Assembly (NCBI RefSeq): GCF_018129025.1
Contig: NZ_JAAEDI010000005.1
Coordinates: 1-64,000 of the forward strand
Origin: Neoroseomonas terrae
GTDB lineage: Bacteria; Pseudomonadota; Alphaproteobacteria; Acetobacterales; Acetobacteraceae
Reading direction: 5' to 3'
Length of the DNA stretch: 64,000 nt
The notes below the pieces were generated by a model. The model was not told the DNA's origin. It did not search any database and saw only the letters and a list, made by a program, of their open reading frames with translations. The position numbers and the translations under genes are program-made. This document shows, piece by piece, positions 44,565 to 53,446 of the stretch. Numbering within the stretch: position 1 is the first letter of the stretch; each line of letters begins with the position of its first letter.

Positions 44565-47396
44565 GTGTTCCGTGCGATGACATCCCTGGACCACGCCGGA
44601 CCCGACACCGGACCCTCCGAGGGCCCGGCACGGCGGCCGGCTCCGGTGGCGGGTGAACCACCTGTCCTTCTCTCCGGCCTGCTCGCGGACCTGATCCCCG
44701 ACGGCCGGCCCGTTCCGCGCGACGAGGCGGTGGCGCTGCTGCGGCGGCATCTCGGCCGCATCCAGAACCGCGTCCAGCAGGTGTTCGAGGCGCATGAGGT
44801 GTCTGGCCTGCCGGCGGCGCGCTGGCTGGCCTCCCTGACCGATGTCGTGATGATCGGCATCCGCGCCTATGCCGACGCATCCCTGCCGCCCGCGGCGGGC
44901 GACAAGCCGTGGGCGCTGGTGGCGACGGGCGGCTACGGCCGCGGGGTCCTCGCCCCCTATTCCGATATCGACCTGCTGTTCCTGACCGACGCCGGCATGG
45001 GCCCGCGCGGGCGGCAATCGGTCGAGTTCATGCTCTACCTGCTCTGGGATCTCGGCCTGAAGGTGGGGCACGCCACACGGTCGCGCGCCGATTGCCTGGT
45101 GGACGCCAAGGGCGACGCGACGGTGCTGACGGCGCTGCTCGATGCCCGGCACATCGCCGGGGAGGAAGCCGTGTTCCTCCGTTTCGCCGAAGCCTTCCGC
45201 AAGGCGCGCGCCGAATGGGGGCTGACGCCCTTCCTGGTGGCGAAGCGCGCCGAGCGCCAGCAGCGCCATGCGCGCTATGGCGAAAGCCCCTTCCTGGTCG
45301 AGCCGCATGTGAAGGAAGGCCGCGGCGGGCTGCGCGACCTGCAGACGCTCTACTGGCTCGCCCGCTACGCCTTCAACGTGCAGCGCATGCCGGAACTCGT
45401 CGGCCCCGACAGCCCCGGCGGCGGCCTGCTGCTGCCCGAGGAAGCGCGTGCCATCCGCCGCGCCTGGGACTTCTTCTGGACGGTCCGCTTCCACCTGCAC
45501 ATCGTCACCGGCCGCGCCGAGGAGCGCCTGACCTTCGACCTCCAGCCCGTCGTGGGCGCCCGCATGGGCTACACCCGTCACGGGCTTCAGGACGGAGTGG
45601 AACGCTTCATGAAGCACTTCTTCTTGATGGTGCGGGACGTCGCGCGGTTCAGCCGCATCGTCGAACCGGCGATTGAGCGCGCCTCGCTCGGCCCGCCCGC
45701 GGTGGTGCCGGCCTCCGACAAGGCGCTGACCGAGGCCGGCTTCGCGCTGGCGGACGGCAAGATCATCGCCGCCCCGGGCCACGACTTCACCATCGACCCC
45801 GTGCTGATGCTGCGCATCTTCCGCATGGCGCGCGATCGCGGACTCGACATCCATCCGCTGGCCTTCCGCGCCATCGTCCGCCACGCGCGCCACGTGGCGC
45901 GCCTGCGCGGCGAGAAGGAAGCGAGCAACGAATTCCTGAACCTGCTGACCGGCCGCGACCCGGCATACTGGCTCCGGCTGCTGAACGAGGCCGGGCTGAT
46001 CTCCCGCCTGCTGCCGGACTGGTCGCGCATCGTCGGGCTGATGCAGTTCGACACCTACCACGTCTTCACGGTGGACGAGCACACCATCGAGGCGGTGGGC
46101 GTCCTTGCCTCCCTCGAACGGGGGGAGCTGCACGAGATCGCGCCGGTCGCGAGCGAGCTGGTCGGCCAGTTGCAGTCGCGCCGCGCGCTCTACGTTGCCG
46201 TACTGCTGCACGACATCGCGAAGGGGCGCGGCGGGGACCATTCCGAACTGGGGGCGGAGCTGGCGCAGACCGTCTGCCCGATGCTCGGCATGACGCCGGA
46301 GGAGACGGAGACCGTGTCCTGGCTCGTGCTGCACCACCTGATGATCAGCCAGACGGCCTTCAAGCGCGACATCGAGGATCCGAAGACGATCCTCGACATC
46401 GCGGAGGTGGTGCAATCGCCCGAACGCCTGCGCCTGCTGCTGGTGCTGACGGTCGCTGACATGCGTGCGGTCGGACCGAAGGTCTGGAACGGCTGGAAAG
46501 CGACGCTGCTGCGGGAACTGTACTGGCGCGTGGCGGAAGTGCTGGCCGGCGGCCTGTCCGTGCCGGAACGCGACGTGCGCGTCGCCCGCGCGAAGGAAGC
46601 CGCCGCCCTGCTGCTGTCGGGCCGGCCCAAGGCGGAGATCGACGCGTTCCTCGAGCTCGGCTACCCCGGCTACTGGCTTTCCTTCGACCCGGAGACCCAT
46701 GCGCGCCACGCGGGGATGATCCAGGAAGCGAAGGAGGCGAAGGCGCCGCTGACCGTGCGGACGCGCGTGCTGGAAAGCCGCGCGGTGACGGAGGTGACGG
46801 TCTACTGCACCGACCATCCCGGCCTGTTCAGCAAGATTGCCGGCGCGCTGGCCGTTGCCGGCGCGACCATCGTCGATGCCCGCATCCACACCATGACGGA
46901 TGGCATGGCGCTCGACACCTTCTGGGTGCAGGACGCGCAGGGCGGCGCCTTCGAGGCGCCGCACCGCTTGGCGCGGCTCGCCGTGCTGGTGGAGCAGTCG
47001 CTGTCCGGCCGCCTGAGGCTGCGCGACGAAATCCGCAAGCTGAAGCGGGAACCGGCGCGGCTGCGCGCGGTGACGGTGCCGCCGCGCGTGGTGATCGACA
47101 ACCATGCGAGCAACACCCACACCGTGATCGAAGTGAATGGCCGCGACCGGCCGGGCCTGCTGCACGATGTCACGGCCGCGATCAGCGACCAGGGATTGCA
47201 GATCGGCTCCGCGCATATCACGACCTACGGCGTGCGGGCGGTCGACGTCTTCTACGTGAAGGATGTTTTCGGCCTGAAGATCGAGAACGAGCGCAAGCTC
47301 GCCACGCTGCGCCGGGCGCTGGAGGCCTCCCTGGAGCCCGCCGAGGCACCGGGCGGCGGCGGCATGGCGACGCGGGCGGTGGCGGGCCGGGCCTAG
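44565..47396 (+). CDS. glnD: [Protein-PII] uridylyltransferase/uridylyl-removing enzyme
   Basis: 943 residues from the GTG at 44565 (AAGGA 7 bases earlier); an ATG 12 bases later is a possible alternative. Nucleotidyltransferase site GGYGRGVLAPYSDIDLLFL near 121, GRGGLRDLQTLYWLARYAF, an HD domain with LLHDIAKGRGGDHSELG near 547, and two ACT domains near 742-815 and 855-930. GlnD adds or removes UMP on PII proteins in response to glutamine, setting the nitrogen state. It follows mutS by 3 bases. Confidence 0.98.
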   Translation: MFRAMTSLDHAGPDTGPSEGPARRPAPVAGEPPVLLSGLLADLIPDGRPVPRDEAVALLRRHLGRIQNRVQQVFEAHEVSGLPAARWLASLTDVVMIGIRAYADASLPPAAGDKPWALVATGGYGRGVLAPYSDIDLLFLTDAGMGPRGRQSVEFMLYLLWDLGLKVGHATRSRADCLVDAKGDATVLTALLDARHIAGEEAVFLRFAEAFRKARAEWGLTPFLVAKRAERQQRHARYGESPFLVEPHVKEGRGGLRDLQTLYWLARYAFNVQRMPELVGPDSPGGGLLLPEEARAIRRAWDFFWTVRFHLHIVTGRAEERLTFDLQPVVGARMGYTRHGLQDGVERFMKHFFLMVRDVARFSRIVEPAIERASLGPPAVVPASDKALTEAGFALADGKIIAAPGHDFTIDPVLMLRIFRMARDRGLDIHPLAFRAIVRHARHVARLRGEKEASNEFLNLLTGRDPAYWLRLLNEAGLISRLLPDWSRIVGLMQFDTYHVFTVDEHTIEAVGVLASLERGELHEIAPVASELVGQLQSRRALYVAVLLHDIAKGRGGDHSELGAELAQTVCPMLGMTPEETETVSWLVLHHLMISQTAFKRDIEDPKTILDIAEVVQSPERLRLLLVLTVADMRAVGPKVWNGWKATLLRELYWRVAEVLAGGLSVPERDVRVARAKEAAALLLSGRPKAEIDAFLELGYPGYWLSFDPETHARHAGMIQEAKEAKAPLTVRTRVLESRAVTEVTVYCTDHPGLFSKIAGALAVAGATIVDARIHTMTDGMALDTFWVQDAQGGAFEAPHRLARLAVLVEQSLSGRLRLRDEIRKLKREPARLRAVTVPPRVVIDNHASNTHTVIEVNGRDRPGLLHDVTAAISDQGLQIGSAHITTYGVRAVDVFYVKDVFGLKIENERKLATLRRALEASLEPAEAPGGGGMATRAVAGRA

Positions 47397-47462
47397 GCGC
47401 ACTCTTCACGTCTCCATCACATTGCACGTCTCAGCGGCACTGCTGATTGCGTGGCCGATGGA

Positions 47463-47477
47463 GAACGTATAGTGAAC
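47463..47477 (+). promoter_or_regulatory. Alphaproteobacterial SOS box (LexA operator) overlapping the -10 element
   Basis: GAAC (47463-47466), GTATAGT, GAAC (47474-47477): an exact GAAC-N7-GAAC direct repeat, which on the other strand is the GTTC-N7-GTTC LexA site of Alphaproteobacteria. The -10 hexamer TATAGT (47468-47473) lies inside the N7 spacer, so a bound LexA would block RNA polymerase. The site ends 7 bases before the ATG of the radical SAM gene. Confidence 0.85.
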
Positions 47478-47484
47478 ACGAGCC

Positions 47485-48714
47485 ATGCGCAAATCCCTTC
47501 GCGAGCGGCTCGCCATCCTGTCGGACGCCGCCAAATACGACGCCTCCTGCGCGTCGAGCGGGACGACGCGCCGTGACTCATCGAATGGTGGGCTCGGTTC
47601 GACCGAAGGGTCGGGCATCTGCCACGCCTATGCACCCGACGGGCGGTGCATCTCTCTGCTCAAGATCCTGCTGACCAACTTCTGCGTCTACGACTGCGCC
47701 TATTGCATCAATCGATCGTCCAGCAATGTCGAGCGCGCGCGCTTCACACCAGAGGAAGTCGTCTGGCTGACGCTGGAATTCTATCGGCGGAACTACATCG
47801 AGGGGTTGTTCCTCTCCTCCGGCATCGTGAAGTCGTCGGACCACACGATGGAGCAGATGGTGCGCGTCGCGCGGGATCTGCGAACGCAGCACGGCTTCAA
47901 GGGCTACATCCATCTCAAGACCATCCCCGAGGCGGCGCCGGCGCTGATCGAAGAAGCGGGGCTCTACGCGGATCGCCTGTCGATCAACATCGAGCTGCCG
48001 ACTGACACCGGCATCGCCGCCTTCGCGCCGGAAAAGCGGCCGGACGGCATCCGCCGCGCGATGGCCGATGTCCGGTTGCAGATCGAGGATGCCGGCGAAC
48101 CGACGCTGCGGACGAAGACGACGCGGCGCTTCGCGCCGGCCGGCCAATCCACCCAGATGATCGTCGGCGCCGATGGCGCGAGCGATGCGACCATCCTCGC
48201 CACCAGCGCGCGGCTCTACGGCAGCTACGGGCTGAAGCGGGTCTACTACTCCGCCTTCAGCCCGATCCCGGATGCATCATCCCGCCTGCCGCCGACCAAG
48301 CCGCCGCTGATGCGCGAGCACCGGCTGTACCAGGCGGATTGGCTGTATCGCTTCTATGGCTTCGGCATCGAGGAAGTCACCGCGACGCGCGCGGACGGGA
48401 TGCTCGATCTCGACATGGATCCGAAGCTCGCCTGGGCGCTGACCCATCGCGATCGCTTTCCGGTCGATGTGAACAAGGCCGCGCGAGAGATGCTGCTGCG
48501 CGTGCCGGGGCTCGGTATCAAGGCGGCGGATGCGATCATCGCGTCCCGCCGCCATCGTCGCCTGCGCCTCGATGACCTGGCTCGGCTTCGCGTGCCGCTG
48601 CGCAAGGCGCGGCCCTACATCATTGCCGAGGGCTGGACCCCGCTGCGGCTGATCGACCGGTCGGATCTGGCGACGCTCATCGCGCCCCAGCCGCAGCAAT
48701 TGTCGCTGCTGTGA
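47485..48714 (+). CDS. Putative DNA modification/repair radical SAM protein
   Basis: 409 residues from the ATG at 47485. The radical SAM cluster motif C-x3-C-x2-C is CVYDCAYC at residues 67-74, within LLTNFCVYDCAYCINR. FTPEEVVWLTLEFYRRNYIEGLFLSSGI and GYIHLKTIPEAAPALIEEAG give the barrel. The C-terminus (about 325-370) is a helix-hairpin-helix DNA-binding segment: LLRVPGLGIKAADAIIASR. This is the rSAM family known to be linked to UDG-type proteins; reaction and substrate are not established. It is directly followed by and overlaps the UdgX gene and has an exact LexA box over its promoter. No ribosome-binding site is needed if the mRNA is nearly leaderless. Confidence 0.9.
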   Translation: MRKSLRERLAILSDAAKYDASCASSGTTRRDSSNGGLGSTEGSGICHAYAPDGRCISLLKILLTNFCVYDCAYCINRSSSNVERARFTPEEVVWLTLEFYRRNYIEGLFLSSGIVKSSDHTMEQMVRVARDLRTQHGFKGYIHLKTIPEAAPALIEEAGLYADRLSINIELPTDTGIAAFAPEKRPDGIRRAMADVRLQIEDAGEPTLRTKTTRRFAPAGQSTQMIVGADGASDATILATSARLYGSYGLKRVYYSAFSPIPDASSRLPPTKPPLMREHRLYQADWLYRFYGFGIEEVTATRADGMLDLDMDPKLAWALTHRDRFPVDVNKAAREMLLRVPGLGIKAADAIIASRRHRRLRLDDLARLRVPLRKARPYIIAEGWTPLRLIDRSDLATLIAPQPQQLSLL

Positions 48715-50252
48715 TGCAGACCGTCATGCTGCACGGCGCGGGTGATGTCGCCGAATGGCGCAACGTCGCGCGGTCCTTGGCGCTCGCCGGCACGCGCCCT
48801 GAGGAGATCGACTGGCGCGAGGGGGAGGAAGCGTCGCTCTTTGCCGCTCAGCCCTTGCCCTCGCCGAGCGCGGAGGTCGCGTCGCTGCGCGTGCCGCGAG
48901 CCTTCCTCGATTTGGCAGAGGCGGTCATCTGCCATGCCGATGCCGGCCGCTTCGCGCTTCTGTATCGCATCCTGCTGCGGCTTCAGGACGATGCCGCGTT
49001 GCTGTCGGTCGCCGCGGATGCAGATATTGCCGCAGCGCACCGCATGGAGAAATCCGTGCGCCGCGACTGCCACAAGATGACGGCCTTCGTCCGGTTCCGC
49101 GAAGTGCCGGGTGATGAAGGCAGCGTCCGCCGCCGCTTCGTCGCCTGGTTCGAACCGGACCACCACATCGTGCGGCGCATGGCGCCCTTCTTCGTGCGCC
49201 GCTTCGCCGACATGGACTGGATGATCCTGACGCCAAAGGGATCGGCCGCGTTCCAGGCCGGCGATCTGACCGTCTCCGACGCGCCCGCCGTGAAGCCCGA
49301 CCTCGCGGACCCGACCGATGCGCTGTGGCTCACCTACTACGCCTCGATCTTCAACCCCGCGCGGCTGAAGGTGAAGGCGATGCAATCGGAAATGCCGAAG
49401 AAGTACTGGAAGAACCTGCCCGAAGCCGCGCTGATCCCGACGCTGATCGAACAGGTGCCATCGCGCCTCGCCGCCATGGCGTACCAGGCTGCGCAGGCGC
49501 CGCCAGTTTTCCACGCGCGTATCCAGGCGCGCCGGCAGGACGTGGATGCGGAGCCACCCGCGCCATCCGGCACGCTCGCCGCGCTGCGCGACGCTGCCCG
49601 AACCTGCACTCGCTGCCCGCTCCATTGCCAGGCGACGCAGACCGTCTTCGGCGAAGGCCCCGACACCGCCGAACTGATGATCGTCGGCGAGCAGCCCGGC
49701 GATCATGAGGATTTGGCCGGCCGCCCGTTCGTCGGCCCGGCCGGGCGGCTGTTCGACCGCACGCTCGGCGAGGCCGGTATCGACCGAGCGGCGACCTACG
49801 TCACCAACGCCGTGAAGCACTTCAAGCACGAACCGCGCGGCAAGCGCCGCCTTCACCGCACACCGAATGCCGGCGAGATCGACCATTGCCGCTGGTGGCT
49901 GCGGCACGAGATCACGCTGGTAAAGCCGAAGCTGATCGTCGCGACGGGCGCCACCGCGATGTTCGCTTTGACAGGTGAGAAGGGCAGGCTGGCGGACCAT
50001 CGCGGCAGCGTGCAGCCGTTCGATGACGGCAGCGCGCTGCTGGTGACGGTCCACCCCGCCTATCTGCTGCGCCTGCCCGACCCGCGCGCCGCGGAGGACG
50101 AAACGCGCCGTTTCCGCGCCGACCTGGTCGCGGCGCGGGACTGGCTCGCTACGACCCCGGCACGCCCTTCGACGTCGAATACTCGAAATGCAGCGCCTCT
50201 CCCGGAAACACGCGCGGATGGATGGCATGCGCCGCCATCGCCGCCTCGCTGA
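48714..50252 (+). CDS. udgX: DUF4130-UdgX fusion, uracil-DNA-crosslinking glycosylase-family protein
   Basis: 512 residues from the ATG at 48714 (a GTG one codon earlier is possible); overlaps the rSAM stop. The N-terminal half (about 1-280) is the rSAM-linked DUF4130 domain with HRMEKSVRRDCHKMTAFVRF and HIVRRMAPFFVRRF. The C-terminal half is family-4-like UDG: Fe-S ligands start in CTRCPLHC near 297, motif A GEQPGDHEDLAGRPFVGPAG near 325, the UdgX arginine loop GKRRLH with His about 381, and motif B HPAYLLR near 450. In mycobacterial UdgX the matching histidine bonds covalently to the abasic site after uracil removal. The last 34 residues overlap the convergent gene and look unconserved. Confidence 0.9.
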   Translation: MQTVMLHGAGDVAEWRNVARSLALAGTRPEEIDWREGEEASLFAAQPLPSPSAEVASLRVPRAFLDLAEAVICHADAGRFALLYRILLRLQDDAALLSVAADADIAAAHRMEKSVRRDCHKMTAFVRFREVPGDEGSVRRRFVAWFEPDHHIVRRMAPFFVRRFADMDWMILTPKGSAAFQAGDLTVSDAPAVKPDLADPTDALWLTYYASIFNPARLKVKAMQSEMPKKYWKNLPEAALIPTLIEQVPSRLAAMAYQAAQAPPVFHARIQARRQDVDAEPPAPSGTLAALRDAARTCTRCPLHCQATQTVFGEGPDTAELMIVGEQPGDHEDLAGRPFVGPAGRLFDRTLGEAGIDRAATYVTNAVKHFKHEPRGKRRLHRTPNAGEIDHCRWWLRHEITLVKPKLIVATGATAMFALTGEKGRLADHRGSVQPFDDGSALLVTVHPAYLLRLPDPRAAEDETRRFRADLVAARDWLATTPARPSTSNTRNAAPLPETRADGWHAPPSPPR

Positions 50253-51165
50253 ATCCCTGCAGGATCAGCTTCAGCTTCCCCGGATAGGTCGCGATATCGC
50301 CGATCGCGAAGACGCCATCGACATTGGTCGCGCAGGTCGAAGGCTCGACCGCGATGTGGTGGCGGTCCAGCCCCAGCCCCCATTCCGCGATCGGCCCCAG
50401 CTCCATCGACAGGCCGAAGAAGGCCAGCAGGTGGTCGGCGGGGATGTCGCGCTCCTCACCCTTCAGCGTTGCGACGGTCACGGCTTCCAGCGTCGATCCA
50501 TCCCCCTTCAGCCCATGGAGCTGGTACGGGATGACCATGTCGACCTCGCCCTTCGCCGCGGCGGCATCGAGCTGCGCGGCGGTTTCCGGCGCCGCGCGGA
50601 ACTTCGGCCGGCGGTGCACGACCGTCACCTTCGCCGCGACACCCTTCAGCGACAGCGCCCAATCGACCGCGGAATCGCCGCCGCCGGCGATGACCACGCG
50701 CTTGCCGCGCATCTCCTCCCGCCGCGAGACCATGTAGCGCACCGCGCCGCCCGCCTCGTAGCCAGCCAGCCCGTCAAGCGGCGGCCGGTTCGGCCCGAAG
50801 GCGCCCGCTCCCGCTGCGATGATCACGGCCTTGCAGCGGATCGTTTCGCCGGCCGAGGTGCCGAGGACGATCATCTCCCCCTCGCGCAGCAGCGCTTCGA
50901 CCCGCCGGCCGAGCAATGTGACCGGCGCGAAGGGCTCGATCTGCTTCTCCAGCTGCCCGATCAGGTCGGCGGCCGCGATCGCGGGAAGCGCCGGGATGTC
51001 GTAGATGGGCTTTTCCGGATACAGCGCCGTGCACTGCCCGCCCACGGCTTCCAGCGCGTCGATCACCACGCACTTCATGCGCAGCATGCCACATTCGAAT
51101 ACCGCGAACAGGCCGACCGGCCCCGCTCCGATGATCGCGACATCCGTTTCGATGACGGCCGCCAT
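50149..51165 (-). CDS. Thioredoxin-reductase-like ferredoxin-NADP(+) reductase
   Basis: 338 residues from the ATG at 51165 (GGGGGAG upstream). FAD site VAIIGAGPVGLFAVFECGM, then VGGQCTALYPEKPIYDIPALP, NADP site RVVIAGGGDSAVDWALSL, VHRRPKFRA, and the second FAD segment GVFAIGDIATYPGKLKLI. The redox CxxC of thioredoxin reductase is absent, as expected for this FNR type (YumC-like). It moves electrons between NADPH and ferredoxin or flavodoxin. Its 3' end overlaps the end of the UdgX gene by 104 bases, tail to tail. Confidence 0.93.
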   Translation of the reverse strand: MAAVIETDVAIIGAGPVGLFAVFECGMLRMKCVVIDALEAVGGQCTALYPEKPIYDIPALPAIAAADLIGQLEKQIEPFAPVTLLGRRVEALLREGEMIVLGTSAGETIRCKAVIIAAGAGAFGPNRPPLDGLAGYEAGGAVRYMVSRREEMRGKRVVIAGGGDSAVDWALSLKGVAAKVTVVHRRPKFRAAPETAAQLDAAAAKGEVDMVIPYQLHGLKGDGSTLEAVTVATLKGEERDIPADHLLAFFGLSMELGPIAEWGLGLDRHHIAVEPSTCATNVDGVFAIGDIATYPGKLKLILQGFSEAAMAAHAIHPRVFPGEALHFEYSTSKGVPGS

Positions 51166-51247
51166 GGGCACTCCCCCAAATCGAGCCTCGCGTGATAGAC
51201 GGAGTGCGCTCAAGGATCAAAGCCGCGCCGTCCCCGGCGCCCCTGCC

Positions 51248-51706
51248 ATGCTCCGGACCGTGACGCTGGATTTTCCCGACCTGCCCGCCACCCATGCCTT
51301 CGCCGCACGCCTGGCCCGGCTGCTGCGGCCGGGCGATGCGGTGCTGCTGGAAGGCCCGCTCGGCGCCGGGAAAAGCGAGCTTGCCCGCGCCGTGCTCCGC
51401 GCCGCCGCCGGCGACCCGGCGCTGGAAGTGCCAAGCCCGACCTTCACCCTGGTGCAGTCCTACGACCTGCCGGCGGGGCCGGCGCACCACTTCGACCTGT
51501 ACCGGCTCGACGGGCCGGCGGGACTTGACGAACTCGGCTGGGAGGAAGCGCTGGACGGCATCGTGCTGGTGGAATGGCCGGATCGGCTAGGTTCCCTCGC
51601 GCCCGCCGGGGCGCTCCGCATCGCCCTGGAACCGGGGCAGGCGGAAGACACCCGCCACGCCCGGCTGAGCGGCTGGGACGACCGGCTGGGGCGCCTGGCG
51701 GCATGA
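51248..51706 (+). CDS. tsaE: tRNA threonylcarbamoyladenosine biosynthesis ATPase TsaE
   Basis: 152 residues from the ATG at 51248. Walker A in LLEGPLGAGKSELARAVLR, VPSPTFTLVQSYDLP, HHFDLYRLDGPAGLDELGWEEAL and VLVEWPDRLG follow the family in order. TsaE is the ATPase of the TsaBDE complex that makes t6A37 in ANN-decoding tRNAs. First gene of tsaE-amgK-murU-addB; its stop overlaps the next start (ATGA). Confidence 0.97.
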   Translation: MLRTVTLDFPDLPATHAFAARLARLLRPGDAVLLEGPLGAGKSELARAVLRAAAGDPALEVPSPTFTLVQSYDLPAGPAHHFDLYRLDGPAGLDELGWEEALDGIVLVEWPDRLGSLAPAGALRIALEPGQAEDTRHARLSGWDDRLGRLAA

Positions 51707-52692
51707 GGGACGCCCGCGATTTCCTCCACGGCGCGGGCTTCGGCGCCGCGCGGCTCGAACCGCTGACGGCGGATGCCTCCTTCCGCCGCTATGCCCGGCT
51801 CCATGGCGGGCCGCGCCCGGCGCTGCTGATGGACGCGCCGCCGCCCGAGGATGTGCGCCCGTTCCTCGCCATTGCCCGCCACATCGCGGGGATAGGCCTC
51901 TCCGCCCCGGACATCATCGCCGCGAACGAGGCGCAGGGCTTCCTGGTCCTGGAGGATTTCGGGGACGCGACCCATGCAGCGCTGCTCGATGCCGGCGCGG
52001 ATGCGCTGCCACTGTACCTCGAAGCCGCCGAGGCTCTCGCCGCCCTCCATGCCGCCCCGCCGCCCACCGGCCTGCCGCCCTGGGACGCGACACGGATGGT
52101 CGAAACCGCGGCGGCGACCTTCCTCGACTGGTGGTGGCCGGCCGCGATGGGCTCTACGGCGGATGCCGGGACGCGCACCGCCTTGGATGCCGCGATCCGC
52201 GCGATGCTGGCCCCCTTTGCCGATGCCGGGGGCTTCGTCCACCGGGACTACTTCCCGGCGAACCTGATGCGCCTGGACGGACGTGACGGCGCGCGGCGCA
52301 CCGGGCTGCTGGATTTCCAGGACGCCGCGATCGGCCACCCTGCCTATGATCTCGTCTCGCTGGTCGAGGATGCGCGGCGGGACGTTGAACCCGCGATCCG
52401 CACCGCCGCCATCGCGCGCTACCTCGATGCCCGCGGCGATGTCGACCGCGACGCCTTCGCCGCGGCCATGGCCACCTGCGCCGCGCAGCGGCACCTGCGC
52501 GTCGCCGCGCTATGGGTGCGGCTCGACCGGCGCGACGGCAAGCCGCACTACCTGGCCCACGGCCCGCGCTGCTGGCGGCTTCTCGGCCAGGCCCTGCAAC
52601 ACCCCGCGACGCGCCTGCTGCGCGACTTCCTCGATGCGCGCGTGCCGCCGGCGCTGCGCGGCAACCCCGTGGCCCTGACGGAACCCGCATGA
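51703..52692 (+). CDS. amgK: Aminosugar kinase AmgK (phosphotransferase family)
   Basis: 329 residues. TADASFRRYARL is the nucleotide strand, FVHRDYFPANLMRL the catalytic loop (HxDxxxxN), and GLLDFQDAAIGHPAYDLVSLVEDAR the metal-binding DFQ/D segment of the aminoglycoside phosphotransferase fold. In Pseudomonas and Caulobacter the homologue phosphorylates MurNAc at C1 in peptidoglycan recycling. The adjoining nucleotidyltransferase supports that reading. Overlaps both neighbours by 4 bases. Confidence 0.88.
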   Translation: MRDARDFLHGAGFGAARLEPLTADASFRRYARLHGGPRPALLMDAPPPEDVRPFLAIARHIAGIGLSAPDIIAANEAQGFLVLEDFGDATHAALLDAGADALPLYLEAAEALAALHAAPPPTGLPPWDATRMVETAAATFLDWWWPAAMGSTADAGTRTALDAAIRAMLAPFADAGGFVHRDYFPANLMRLDGRDGARRTGLLDFQDAAIGHPAYDLVSLVEDARRDVEPAIRTAAIARYLDARGDVDRDAFAAAMATCAAQRHLRVAALWVRLDRRDGKPHYLAHGPRCWRLLGQALQHPATRLLRDFLDARVPPALRGNPVALTEPA

Positions 52693-53417
52693 TCGCCCTG
52701 ACCCACGCCATGGTCCTCGCCGCCGGCCTCGGCACGCGCATGCGGCCGCTCACCGACGATCGGCCGAAGCCGCTGCTGGAACTGGAGGGCCGGTCCCTGC
52801 TCGACCACGCGCTGGACCGGCTCCAGGCAGCGGGCGTGACCGACGCAGTGGTGAACGCCCATTGGCGCGGCGAGCAGATCGAGGCCGCCATGGCCCGTCG
52901 CACCGCGCCGCGGATCACCCTGCAACACGAACCGGCGCTGCTCGAGACCGGCGGTAGCGTGCGGATGGCGCTTCCGGCCCTCGGCGATGCCCCCTTCGCC
53001 GTGGTGAATGGCGACGCCTTCTGGCTGGACGGCCCGAGCCCGGCCCTGCGTCGCCTGGCCGGCGCCTTCGACCCCGCCGAGATGGACGCCCTGCTGCTGA
53101 TGGTGCGCACCACCCAGGTCGAGGGCAGAGTGGACAAGGGCGACTTCCTGCTCGACCCGATCGGCCGGATGCGCCGCCCGAAGGAACGGGAGATCGCGCC
53201 CTACATCTACGCGGGCGTGCAGATCCTCTCCCCCGCGCTGTTCGAGGGCGCGCCGGACGGCCCCTTCAGCCTGAACCGGCTGTACGACCGTGCGATCGAG
53301 AACGGACGGCTGTACGGGCTGGTGCATGACGGCGTGTGGTTCCATCTGTCCACGCCGCAGGACCTGTACCAGGCCGAGGCCACGATGCGCGCGGGGCTGG
53401 CGCGGGCGCTGTTCTGA
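52689..53417 (+). CDS. murU: MurNAc-1-phosphate uridylyltransferase MurU
   Basis: 242 residues. AMVLAAGLGTRMRPLTDDRPKPLLELEGR is the sugar-nucleotide transferase signature, NAHWRGEQIEAAM, LLETGGSVRMALPALG, VVNGDAFWLDG with the metal aspartate, and APYIYAGVQILSPALFEG. Together with AmgK it converts recycled MurNAc to UDP-MurNAc, bypassing de novo synthesis. The usual next gene addB follows, but repeat copy R6 sits between them. Confidence 0.92.
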   Translation: MIALTHAMVLAAGLGTRMRPLTDDRPKPLLELEGRSLLDHALDRLQAAGVTDAVVNAHWRGEQIEAAMARRTAPRITLQHEPALLETGGSVRMALPALGDAPFAVVNGDAFWLDGPSPALRRLAGAFDPAEMDALLLMVRTTQVEGRVDKGDFLLDPIGRMRRPKEREIAPYIYAGVQILSPALFEGAPDGPFSLNRLYDRAIENGRLYGLVHDGVWFHLSTPQDLYQAEATMRAGLARALF

Positions 53418-53446
53418 TGAGCCGCGGGCGCGCGGTGATGGAGAAC

